Shown: positions 49,224 through 57,311 of the stretch, one piece after another
Numbering within the stretch: the first letter of the stretch is position 1
Layout: each line of letters opens with the position of its first letter
Position numbers and translations under genes: made by a program
The notes under the pieces: model-generated
What the model was told of the DNA's origin: nothing
What the model saw: the letters and a program-made list of their open reading frames with translations, nothing else
The model's database searches: none
Assembly (NCBI RefSeq): GCF_014490485.1
Contig: NZ_JACTVA010000006.1
Coordinates: forward strand, 1-64,000
Source: Teichococcus aerophilus
Lineage (GTDB): Bacteria > Pseudomonadota > Alphaproteobacteria > Acetobacterales > Acetobacteraceae
Direction of reading: 5' to 3'
Length of the DNA: 64,000 nucleotides

Positions 49224-50296
49224 CCGGCTTCCGGCGTGATGTCGAGTATCCGGGGCGCGGGGGCGGCAACCTGTGCGCGGTAGATCGCTTCATAGGCGCG
49301 CACCATGCCGGTCGCATCGCCGAGCGCTTCCGCCCGGGCGCGGCAATCGTGGCGGGAGAGGCGGGCAGCAGCGGCGATGCAGCCGGCGAGGCCGACAATG
49401 TCGTCCGCGGCGGCCAGCCGGCCGCACGTGGCATCCAGCAACTGCGGCAAGGCACCGCGAGCGAAACCGGCAACCGGGGTGCCGCAGGCCAAAGCCTCGG
49501 CCACAACCAGCCCGTAGGGTTCCTCCCAGCGCGGCGTGCACAGCGCCACCGTCGCCTCGCCCATCGCCGCCGCCAGCGCATCATGCGTCAGGTGGCCGAG
49601 ATAGGTGGCACCGTCATGCAGGCGCGGCACGATCATCTCCTCCCAGTACGCGGCATTGCTGCGCGGGCCGGCGATGCGGAGCGGCATGCCGGCCAGCCTT
49701 GCGGCATCCATCGCCAGGTGCAGCCCCTTCTCCGGCACGATGCGGCCGGACCACAAGGCATGCGGCGGCACGGCAGAGGCGCCATCGCGGAATTGCAGCA
49801 GGTCGATGCCGTTGGGCACGACGCGGGCGGGCACCAGCGCGGCCCAGGCCTGCCGCACCGTCTCGGACACCGCGATGAACGGGCCCGGCGCCGCCATCTC
49901 CGCCACCGCGTTGGCCAAGTCGGGGAAAGGCGGCGTGTGCAGCACCGTCACCATCGGCACCGGCAGGGTATGGGCCAGGGTCAGCGGCAGGTAATGCAGC
50001 GCGTTGTTGTGGATGATATCGAAGCGTTCCGCCGCCAGCATGCCGATGATACGGGTGTAGGCCTCGTGCTCGCGCAATGCCACGGCCTCGATCTCGCGCG
50101 GCTCGGTCGGCGTGCCGGTCGGTGGGCAGATGATGACGGGCTCCAGCGCCGGGTCCGTGCCCTCGGCTGCATAGAGCCGCACGTCGTGGCCCATGGCGCG
50201 CAGCTTGCGCACCAGCATGTGGGTGTGCATTTCCAGCCCCCCCGAAAAGGGCTCGGCAATCGGGTACTTCAGATGTGCCAGTACAGCGATCCGCAT
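49220..50296 (-). CDS. Glycosyltransferase family 4
   Basis: A 358-residue GT-B retaining glycosyltransferase. N-terminal: IAVLAHLKYPIAEPFSGGLE and FDIIHNNALHYLPL. C-terminal: LWSGRIVPEKGLHLAMDAA and the EX7E donor site in PRWEEPYGLVVAEALACGTPVAG. The ATG at 50296 is preceded by GGAAGG at about ten bases. It begins the second half of the operon, 79 bases after the methyltransferase gene, with no terminator in the gap. Confidence 0.88.
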   Translation of the reverse strand: MRIAVLAHLKYPIAEPFSGGLEMHTHMLVRKLRAMGHDVRLYAAEGTDPALEPVIICPPTGTPTEPREIEAVALREHEAYTRIIGMLAAERFDIIHNNALHYLPLTLAHTLPVPMVTVLHTPPFPDLANAVAEMAAPGPFIAVSETVRQAWAALVPARVVPNGIDLLQFRDGASAVPPHALWSGRIVPEKGLHLAMDAARLAGMPLRIAGPRSNAAYWEEMIVPRLHDGATYLGHLTHDALAAAMGEATVALCTPRWEEPYGLVVAEALACGTPVAGFARGALPQLLDATCGRLAAADDIVGLAGCIAAAARLSRHDCRARAEALGDATGMVRAYEAIYRAQVAAPAPRILDITPEAG

Positions 50297-50375
50297 GCCG
50301 CGTGGTCCTTCCAGGGAAGATGCGAAGCGCGGCGATCTCGGGCCGCCATGGATAACGGCGGAGATGGGTGATTCG

Positions 50376-50975
50376 TTACCGCGGCAATACGCTGTCTTCG
50401 ATTCTTTGCAGGAGATCCAAGCGGTATTGCGGCGTGCGGTGCCCGGCCAGCACGCGCAGCTGCGGCGCGGCGGCGGTGATGAACAGCGTGGAAGCCGCAT
50501 CGCCGCGCAACGGGAAGGGGGGCTCCGCCGCGGCCAGCCAGTGCACCAGCACCACATGCCCACCCGGTTCCAGGCAAGCCGCCGCCTGCCGAGCCACGCG
50601 CTGCACGTCGGCGGCATCCAGGTAGTACAGCACTTCCGACAGCACGATCAGGTCGTGCGGCCCGTCCGGCCAGTCCTCCGGAATGCGCCCCTGGCGGAAG
50701 CGGACATGCGGGGCATGCCCACATAGCTCTTGCGCCGTCTGCAAGGGTGCGGCGGCGGCATCGGTGGCCAGCAGGTTGTCGCACCGCCCCGCCAGCATCT
50801 GCGTCAGTACGCCGACCGAGCATGCAGCTTCGAAACCACGCCGGTAGCGGTCTCGGGGCAGGGCGGCCAGGGTGGCGGCGTACTTGCCCTGCTCATACGC
50901 GCTGCTGCGGAAGCGCCACGGGTCCGGGTCCTCCGCATAGATCGCATCGAAATGGGCGCTGGGGAGGGAGGTCAT
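50376..50975 (-). CDS. SAM-dependent methyltransferase, NodS-like
   Basis: A 199-residue class I methyltransferase. It opens with HFDAIYAEDPDPWRFRSSAY and EQGKYAATLAAL, then SVGVLTQMLAGRCDNLLATD (SAM site) and LIVLSEVLYYLD, the pattern of the NodS family. NodS N-methylates the deacetylated sugar of rhizobial Nod factors. Its direct overlap with a PIG-L deacetylase gene suggests the same type of step: methylation of an amine freed by deacetylation. There is no nodABC here, so it is not a Nod-factor locus. Confidence 0.85.
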   Translation of the reverse strand: MTSLPSAHFDAIYAEDPDPWRFRSSAYEQGKYAATLAALPRDRYRRGFEAACSVGVLTQMLAGRCDNLLATDAAAAPLQTAQELCGHAPHVRFRQGRIPEDWPDGPHDLIVLSEVLYYLDAADVQRVARQAAACLEPGGHVVLVHWLAAAEPPFPLRGDAASTLFITAAAPQLRVLAGHRTPQYRLDLLQRIEDSVLPR

Positions 50976-51733
50976 GCGGCGGCTTCCACATAGGCCTCGA
51001 AGGGCCGTTGCAGCACCGCCAGCACGGCGGGGGAGAGGGCGAAGGCGGACGGGGCGTCGCCGATCACCTGCCCCAGCTGGCTGCGGTGGGACGCGACGGC
51101 GCGCTGCTTGCGCGGCAGCATGGCGGCGACGTCCAGCCGCATGCCCTGGGGCGGGCCGGCCCATTCGGCGGCGGGCAGCGGCCCCAGCCCCTCGTTCATC
51201 TCCGGGTACAGGTAGCGCCAGCTCCAGACCGGGTAGCCCAGCAGCCGCAGGCCGCCCAGTGCCGCCGCGCGGCGGCCGATGGCCCAGCAGGCCTCATGGT
51301 CCTTGTGCGGGTCCAGCCCCAGCGTGGCCACCAGCGTGGTCTGCCCGGCGGCATCCAGCACGGCACGGGAGGCGTCCTCCAGCCGTTGACCCCCGGCGGG
51401 CACGTCGCCATCGGGCCAGTCCAGGAAACCGACATCATCGGGGGCCACGCCCAGCGCGGCGGCCGCATCCAATGCTTCCTGCCGGCGAAGGTCCCGCAGG
51501 CGCGGCGCCGGGAACAGGCGGGAATGGGGATGCGACCCGGCGCCATCCGACAGCACCAGGATGCGCGCCGGCCGCCCCGCCGCCGCCGCGAGTGCCAGCA
51601 GCCCGCCGCAGCCGAGGGATTCGTCGTCCGGATGCGGCGCCAACACGGTGATGCCGCTGCCATCCGGCAGCAGGGCATCCAGCCCACCCAGGGGCAACGC
51701 CTCTACCGCCCGTAGATACGCATCAGCCTTCAC
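50972..51733 (-). CDS. PIG-L family deacetylase
   Basis: A 253-residue LmbE/PIG-L zinc hydrolase. The metal motif is VLAPHPDDESLGCGG, with the further histidine in LGLDPHKDHEACWA. Relatives remove acetyl groups from N-acetylglucosamine conjugates (GPI, mycothiol, bacillithiol precursors). The GTG start at 51733 overlaps the stop of the upstream gene (GTGA); the longer frame lies inside that gene. It overlaps the NodS-like gene by four bases. Confidence 0.9.
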   Translation of the reverse strand: MKADAYLRAVEALPLGGLDALLPDGSGITVLAPHPDDESLGCGGLLALAAAAGRPARILVLSDGAGSHPHSRLFPAPRLRDLRRQEALDAAAALGVAPDDVGFLDWPDGDVPAGGQRLEDASRAVLDAAGQTTLVATLGLDPHKDHEACWAIGRRAAALGGLRLLGYPVWSWRYLYPEMNEGLGPLPAAEWAGPPQGMRLDVAAMLPRKQRAVASHRSQLGQVIGDAPSAFALSPAVLAVLQRPFEAYVEAAA

Positions 51734-52911
51734 GGCAGGGTTTCGTCCCAGGCATCGCCCATCGGCAGTGGCGCGTGCAGCCACGCCGCCGCGCCGGAGG
51801 CCAGCGCCCGGTCCGGGCCCGGCTGGCGCAGATAGGTCATCAGGTCGCGCGCGATGCGTTCCACCGGCGCCGGGCGCATGAAGGCCTGCAGGCCGACGGA
51901 GCGCTGGGTATGTTCCAGCACCTCCAGCGCCGCGCTCTCCACCGCGCCACGGGCAAGGTCGACATAGGGTAGCAGTTGCTCCGGCGGGCTTTCGGTATCC
52001 TCGGCCATCACGGCGGCGCGCTGCACCCACAGCCGCGCCGTCTCCACCGCCGTGGCCACTTGGCCGAAGCGCGCGGCCTGGTGCGGGTCGGCACCCCGGC
52101 CGGTGCGCAGGAAGTGTTGCCGCAACGCCTCGGCCAGGGCCTCCATGCCGCCCAGCTGCACGGCCAGGAAGCGCCAGGCGCCGCCGGAGAAGCCCGGCTG
52201 GGTGAAGTACGCATCCGCCCCGCCATGGATCTCGTCCCGCGCGACCTGCATCCCCTCGAAATCGAAGCTGCCGGTGGCGGAGGCGCGCATGCCGCTCGGT
52301 GTCCAGCGGGAGAGGTCGGCGCGCTGCTGCTGGCCTTCCAGCGGCAGGATCAGCATCAGAGAAGGTCCATCGGCCCCGCTACGCGCCGTCACCAGCGCCT
52401 GGCCGACGAGGCCGGCGCCGGAGCAGAGGATCTTGCCCTCATGCAGGATGCCGCCGCCGCTGGCATCCGGCTCCAGCCACAGGCCGTGCTGCGGGTCCTC
52501 GGCGTTCCAGACGCCGAAGAGCTGCCCGGCCCGCGCGGCGGCGGCGGCGCTGGCCTGCTGGGTGGCGGTGCCATGGTGGAAGGCCAGCCGCAGCGCGTTC
52601 ACGTGGCCTTCGAACAACCGGCCCAGCGGCAGGCTGGCGCGACCCACCAGGCGCAGGGCCTGGAACAGCGGCCGGGCCGTGCCGGGCTCCACACCCCAGC
52701 CGCAGCCGCCGAAGGATGTCGGCAGGGGGGCCATGAGCAGGCCTTCATCGCCCAGGCGGGCGATGTCCTCGGCGGGGAGGGCGCCAGCCTGGCTGTCCAG
52801 CTCAGCGGCACGGGCCTCGATCTCGGGCGCGATCGCGCGCAGGCGACCCAGCAGCGCCGCGGACCGCAGGGGACGCGGCAGGGAGGCGACGCTTGCACTC
52901 AAGCTGGCCAT
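51730..52911 (-). CDS. Acyl-CoA dehydrogenase-like flavoprotein
   Basis: A 393-residue protein with the acyl-CoA dehydrogenase fold: IARLGDEGLLMAPLPTSFGG at the N-terminal helical domain, a middle beta domain (GQALVTARSG, RWTPSGMRASATGSFDFEG), and a helical C-terminal domain ending in ARDLMTYLRQPGPDRAL. The usual signatures are weak, so the catalytic base is unclear and the substrate may not be an acyl-CoA. The ATG at 52911 has GGAGAG upstream. It is the first gene of the operon and is divergent from the aldehyde oxidoreductase genes. Confidence 0.8.
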   Translation of the reverse strand: MASLSASVASLPRPLRSAALLGRLRAIAPEIEARAAELDSQAGALPAEDIARLGDEGLLMAPLPTSFGGCGWGVEPGTARPLFQALRLVGRASLPLGRLFEGHVNALRLAFHHGTATQQASAAAAARAGQLFGVWNAEDPQHGLWLEPDASGGGILHEGKILCSGAGLVGQALVTARSGADGPSLMLILPLEGQQQRADLSRWTPSGMRASATGSFDFEGMQVARDEIHGGADAYFTQPGFSGGAWRFLAVQLGGMEALAEALRQHFLRTGRGADPHQAARFGQVATAVETARLWVQRAAVMAEDTESPPEQLLPYVDLARGAVESAALEVLEHTQRSVGLQAFMRPAPVERIARDLMTYLRQPGPDRALASGAAAWLHAPLPMGDAWDETLP

Positions 52912-53302
52912 GCCTGCTCTCCGGGAATTTTTTCCATGAATGGGAAGAATGTCTGGCTTGGCCGTTCGTTGCGGCACAGGCTTCACGTTATGCGGCGGCG
53001 ACCACGAGCGGTGCCGTTCCGCATGGCCCGATCCCGACGCAATGGCCCTGCAACGTTCCAAGCTGGAGCAGGGCTTTTGGCGATTCGTCCGCGGAACCTT
53101 CAGCGGCGCGCTGCAACCGGGGCCGCCCTGGCTCGATTATAGCGGGCAGGGCGGAAGCGGGGCGGAAAGCCCGCACCGCTTCCGCCAGACGATATGGCAT
53201 GCCGCACCTTGCTGACACACGCCCCTGCCCGGGCGGTGCCCGCAGCGGCGCCAAGGAAATGGGCCGGGACAGCCGGCCACAACGCTTGTCAGGAACAGAT
53301 TG
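52912..53302. other. Divergent intergenic region, no gene seen
   Basis: These 391 bases lie between the acyl-CoA dehydrogenase-like gene and the paoA-like gene. They must contain both promoters. I found no repeat arm, terminator, RNA gene or reliable promoter consensus. Open frames here lack protein-family character. Confidence 0.55.
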
Positions 53303-53962
53303 ATGAACGATGACGCACCCCCGGGCGTCTGCCGCCGGACGGTCCTGGCGGCCGGTGGCGCCGGCCTCGCCGCCCTGAACGGCAAGGCGGAAGCGCAGAG
53401 TGCCGGCCCGAACGCCACGCCCGGCGCGACACCGGGCGCCACGACGCCGGGTGGCACGGAAGCCGTTGTTCTGCGCGTGAACGGGCAGGAGCGCAGCCTG
53501 GCGCTGGACCCGCGCGTGACGTTGCTGGACGCGCTGCGTGAGCATCTGCACCTGACCGGCAGCAAGAAGGGGTGCGACCACGGCCAGTGCGGCGCCTGCA
53601 CCGTGTTGGTGAACGGCCGCCGCATCAATGCCTGCCTGACGCTGGCCGTGATGCATGATGGCGACGAGGTCGTCACCATTGAGGGCCTGGGCCAGCCGGA
53701 TGCGCTGCACCCGATGCAGGCCGCCTTCGTCAAGCATGACGGCTTCCAGTGCGGCTACTGCACGCCCGGGCAGATCTGCTCCTCCGTCGCAGTGCTGGAA
53801 GAGATCAAGGCCGGTATCCCCAGCCACGTCACCGCCGACCTGAACGCCGTCTCCTTCAGCGAGGACGAGGTGCGGGAGCGGATGAGCGGCAATCTCTGCC
53901 GTTGCGCCGCCTACCCCAACATCGTCGAAGCCATTCGCGAAGTGCAGGAGCGCGGCGCATGA
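53303..53962 (+). CDS. paoA: Aldehyde oxidoreductase [2Fe-2S] subunit (PaoA/YagT type)
   Basis: A 219-residue iron-sulfur subunit. A twin-arginine signal ([18 protein letters not shown]) shows export of the folded complex. The plant-type cluster is [21 protein letters not shown], split here as CDHGQCGAC and INAC; the second cluster is CGYCTPGQ with CRCAAY about 31 residues later. Together they pass electrons from the molybdenum site to FAD. The ATG at 53303 is used; a TTG directly before it is an alternative. It overlaps paoB by four bases. Confidence 0.92.
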   Translation: MNDDAPPGVCRRTVLAAGGAGLAALNGKAEAQSAGPNATPGATPGATTPGGTEAVVLRVNGQERSLALDPRVTLLDALREHLHLTGSKKGCDHGQCGACTVLVNGRRINACLTLAVMHDGDEVVTIEGLGQPDALHPMQAAFVKHDGFQCGYCTPGQICSSVAVLEEIKAGIPSHVTADLNAVSFSEDEVRERMSGNLCRCAAYPNIVEAIREVQERGA

Positions 53963-54936
53963 AGTCCTTCACCTACCAGCGGGTCTCGACCCCCGCCGAG
54001 GCCGCCGCCGCCGTCGCCGCCAACCCGGGCGCCAAGTTTCTCGCCGGCGGCACCAATCTCCTCGACCTGATGAAGCTACAGATCGAGGTGCCGACGCATC
54101 TGGTAGATGTGAACCGCCTGGGCCTGGACCGGATCGAGCCAACGGCGGAAGGCGGCCTGCGCATCGGCGCGCTGGTGCGGAATACCGACCTCGCCGCCGA
54201 TGCGCGGGTGAAGCGGGATTACGCCGTGCTCTCCCGCGCCCTGCTGGCCGGTGCCTCAGGCCAGCTGCGCAACAAGGCCACCACCGCTGGCAACCTGTTG
54301 CAGCGGACGCGCTGCCCGTATTTCTATGACCCCGCGCAGGCCTGCAACAAACGCAATCCGGGGTCCGGCTGCGCCGCGCTGGGCGGCTTCAGCCGCAACC
54401 TGGCCGTGCTGGGCACCAGCGAGCACTGCATCGCCACGCACCCGTCCGACATGGCGGTGGCCATGCGGGCGCTGGATGCGGTGGTGGAGACGGTGCATGC
54501 GGATGGCGCCACCCGGCAGATCCCCATCGCTGAATTCCACCGCCTGCCCGGCGATACGCCGGAGGTGGAGACGGCGCTGCGCCATGGCGAGTTCGTCACC
54601 GCCGTGACGCTGCCGCCGCCGGTGGGCGGCGTGCACCTGTACCGCAAGGTGCGGGACCGGGCTTCCTACGCCTTCGCCACCATCTCGGTCGCTGCCGTGC
54701 TGGTGCCGGAAGGCGGCAAGGTGGCGCAGGCGCGCCTGGCCTTCGGCGGCCTGGCGCACCAGCCCTGGCGGGTGACGGAGGCGGAGGACCGCCTGCGCGG
54801 CCAGGGCGCCGATGCCGCCAACGCCGTGGCGGATGCCGTGCTGCAGGGCGCCCGCCCAACCGAGCAGAACGCTTTCAAGCTGCCGCTGACGCGCCGGGTG
54901 CTGGCTGGCACGCTGGCGCAGGCGATGCAGGGCTAA
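53959..54936 (+). CDS. paoB: Aldehyde oxidoreductase FAD subunit (PaoB/YagS type)
   Basis: A 325-residue FAD-binding subunit of the xanthine-oxidase family. FAD motifs are [16 protein letters not shown] and [14 protein letters not shown]. An extra cysteine group ([20 protein letters not shown], then GCAA) matches the additional [4Fe-4S] cluster characteristic of the PaoB branch, distinguishing it from ordinary CoxM-like subunits. No signal peptide is seen; it would be exported with PaoA. It is followed by paoC after 12 bases. Confidence 0.92.
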   Translation: MKSFTYQRVSTPAEAAAAVAANPGAKFLAGGTNLLDLMKLQIEVPTHLVDVNRLGLDRIEPTAEGGLRIGALVRNTDLAADARVKRDYAVLSRALLAGASGQLRNKATTAGNLLQRTRCPYFYDPAQACNKRNPGSGCAALGGFSRNLAVLGTSEHCIATHPSDMAVAMRALDAVVETVHADGATRQIPIAEFHRLPGDTPEVETALRHGEFVTAVTLPPPVGGVHLYRKVRDRASYAFATISVAAVLVPEGGKVAQARLAFGGLAHQPWRVTEAEDRLRGQGADAANAVADAVLQGARPTEQNAFKLPLTRRVLAGTLAQAMQG

Positions 54937-54948
54937 GGGGACCGGACG

Positions 54949-57156
54949 ATGGATTTCAACGCACCCGCCACCGCCAATCCCTCCGACCGCATGCGCGTCA
55001 TCGGCCAGCCGCTGGACCGGGTGGACGGCCCGCTGAAGGTCAGTGGCCGCGCCCACTATTCCTACGAGTATCACGAGGAGGCGCCCAACGCCGCCTATGG
55101 CTGGCTGGTCGGCGCCGAGATCGGCAAAGGCAAGATCGCCGGCATCGACACCGCGGCGGCGGAGGCCGCGCCCGGCGTGCTGCTGGTGCTGACGCACCGC
55201 AACGCCCCGGCCCAGGGCAAGGACAGCGACTATGCCGCGCCACAACTGCAGGGGACCGAGGTGCTGCACCACGGCCAGGCCGTGGCCTTCGTGGTGGCCG
55301 AAAGCCTGGAACAGGCGCGCGCCGCCGCCCGGCTGGTAAAGGTGGACTACGCCGCCGAGCCGGGCCGTTACGACCTGGCGCAGGAGCGCAGCCGCGCCGT
55401 GGCGCCGGAGCCTGGCATGGTGAAGCCCGAGACCAGGGCCGGCGACTTCGACGCCGGCTTCGCCGCCGCGCCGGTGCAGTTGGACGTGACCTACACCACG
55501 CCCGACCAGTCCCACGCGATGATGGAGCCGCACGCCAGCACGGCGGTGTGGGAGGGTGACGAGCTGACGCTCTACACCTCCCACCAGATCCTGCACTGGG
55601 CGGCGGAGGGCGTGGCGGCGACGTTGCAGATGCCGCCGGAGAAGCTGCGCGTCGTCAGCCGCTATATCGGCGGCGGCTTCGGCTCCAAGCTGGTGGTGTA
55701 TGGCGATGCGGTGCTCAGCGCGCTGGCGGCCAGGCAACTGCGCCGCCCGGTGAAGGTGGCCCTGACGCGGCAGCAGATCTTCAACCACACCACCCATCGC
55801 CCGGCGACCATCCAGCGCCTGCGCATCGGCGCCGATGCTGAGGGGCGCATCGCCGCCATCGCGCATGAAAGCTGGTCCGGGGACCAGGAGAGCGGCGGCA
55901 CTGCGGAAGGCGCCGCCAGCCAGACCCGCCTGCTCTATGCCGGCAAGGACCGGCTGACCCGGCACCGCCTGGCGACGCTGGACCTGCCCTTCGCCGGCGC
56001 CATGCGTGCCCCGGGCGAGGCGGTGGGCCTGCTGGCGCTGGAATGCGCCATGGACGAGCTGGCGGAGAAACTGGGCATGGACCCGGTGGAACTGCGCATC
56101 CGCAACGACGTCGCCTATAATCCGGAGGAAGGGCCCTCCAAGCCCTACTCCACCCGCAAGCTGGTGGAATGCCTGCGTGAGGGCGCTCGCCGCTTCGGCT
56201 GGGACGCCCGCAACCCGCGCCCGGCCCAGGTGCGGGATGGGCGCTGGCTGGTCGGCCTCGGCGTCGCCGCCGCGGTACGGCCCAACCCGGTGATGGATTC
56301 CGGCGCGCGGCTGCACCTGGATGGCCAGGGCCGGTTGACGGTGGAGACGCAGATGACCGATATCGGCACCGGCAGCTACACCATCCTGGCGCAGGTGGCG
56401 GCGGAGATGCTGGGCCTCGAGGTCGGCGCGGTGACGGTGAAGCTGGGCGATACCCGCTTCCCGCAGGCCTCGGGTTCCGGCGGCTCCTGGGGTGCCAACA
56501 GCTCCGGCGCCGGGGTCTATGCGGCGGCGATGAAGCTGCGTGGCATCGTCGCGCAGCGGGCCGGCTTCAATGACGAGGCGGTGTTCGAGGATGGCACCGT
56601 CCGTTCCGGCCAGCGCAGCCTGACCCTGGCCGAGGTGGCCGGCGAGGCCGGGCTCTCTGCCGAGGCCGAGATCACCTTCGGCGACTTCAGCAAGCAATAC
56701 GAGCAGGCCGGCTTCGGCGCGCATTTCTGCGAGGTGCGGGTGGATGTGGAGACCGCCGAGATCCGCATCCGCCGCATGCTGAGCGTGGCGGCGGCCGGGC
56801 GCGTGCTGAACCCCAAGACCGCGCGCAGCCAGTGCCTGGGCGGCATGACCATGGGCATCGGCGCCGCGTTGATGGAGGAGGCGGTGGTGGACAAGCGCCA
56901 CGGCCTGTTCATCAACCACGACCTGGCCGAGTACCAGGTGCCCGTGCATGCGGACATCCCGCATATGGACGTGGTGTTCCTGGAGGAGGAGGACGACAAA
57001 TCCTCCCCCATCAAGGCCAAGGGCATTGGCGAGCTAGGCATTTGCGGCGTCGGCGCCGCCGTGGCCAATGCGGTCTACAACGCGACCGGCGTGCGCATCC
57101 GCGACTATCCGCTGACGCTGGACAAGCTGCTGAAGGCGGGCATGCCGCAGGCCTGA
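54949..57156 (+). CDS. paoC: Aldehyde oxidoreductase molybdenum subunit (PaoC/YagR type)
   Basis: A 735-residue molybdopterin-cytosine-dinucleotide subunit, the usual length. It has RVDGPLKVSGRAHYSYEY, VVSRYIGGGFGSKLVVYGDA, RAPGEAVGLLALECAMDEL, GSGGSWGANSSGAGVYAA and the catalytic glutamate in KAKGIGELGICGVGAAVANA. The complex oxidises aromatic and aliphatic aldehydes in the periplasm of E. coli. The dedicated insertion chaperone (PaoD-like) and MocA are not in the window. A strong terminator follows. Confidence 0.93.
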   Translation: MDFNAPATANPSDRMRVIGQPLDRVDGPLKVSGRAHYSYEYHEEAPNAAYGWLVGAEIGKGKIAGIDTAAAEAAPGVLLVLTHRNAPAQGKDSDYAAPQLQGTEVLHHGQAVAFVVAESLEQARAAARLVKVDYAAEPGRYDLAQERSRAVAPEPGMVKPETRAGDFDAGFAAAPVQLDVTYTTPDQSHAMMEPHASTAVWEGDELTLYTSHQILHWAAEGVAATLQMPPEKLRVVSRYIGGGFGSKLVVYGDAVLSALAARQLRRPVKVALTRQQIFNHTTHRPATIQRLRIGADAEGRIAAIAHESWSGDQESGGTAEGAASQTRLLYAGKDRLTRHRLATLDLPFAGAMRAPGEAVGLLALECAMDELAEKLGMDPVELRIRNDVAYNPEEGPSKPYSTRKLVECLREGARRFGWDARNPRPAQVRDGRWLVGLGVAAAVRPNPVMDSGARLHLDGQGRLTVETQMTDIGTGSYTILAQVAAEMLGLEVGAVTVKLGDTRFPQASGSGGSWGANSSGAGVYAAAMKLRGIVAQRAGFNDEAVFEDGTVRSGQRSLTLAEVAGEAGLSAEAEITFGDFSKQYEQAGFGAHFCEVRVDVETAEIRIRRMLSVAAAGRVLNPKTARSQCLGGMTMGIGAALMEEAVVDKRHGLFINHDLAEYQVPVHADIPHMDVVFLEEEDDKSSPIKAKGIGELGICGVGAAVANAVYNATGVRIRDYPLTLDKLLKAGMPQA

Positions 57157-57193
57157 GCGGCAGGATCCCAGGTCTGGGTGCAGCGCGACGGAA

Positions 57194-57217
57194 GGGCCTC
57201 CTCGGAGGCCCTTTTTT
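57194..57217 (+). terminator. Intrinsic terminator after the paoC-like gene
   Basis: GGGCCTCC pairs with GGAGGCCC around TC, followed by TTTTTT. It is 37 bases after the stop. It is not a member of the dispersed repeat family. Confidence 0.93.
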
Positions 57218-57311
57218 CATCCGCGCGCCGCCGTAACGAAAACATGGCCCGCAGGCTGCGCACAGTCTAACATCCCTATCCAAGCAATCAGACGATGTTC
57301 CGGAGGCGACC

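Noticed and set aside
47134-52911. Interpretation as a rhizobial nodulation locus
   Set aside because: Only a NodS-like methyltransferase and a deacetylase resemble it; nodA, nodB and nodC are absent, and the deacetylase is PIG-L, not NodB.
54256-56964. A 902-residue minus-strand frame opposite paoB and paoC
   Set aside because: Its composition is typical of antisense GC-rich frames; the plus-strand genes have cofactor motifs and overlapping starts.
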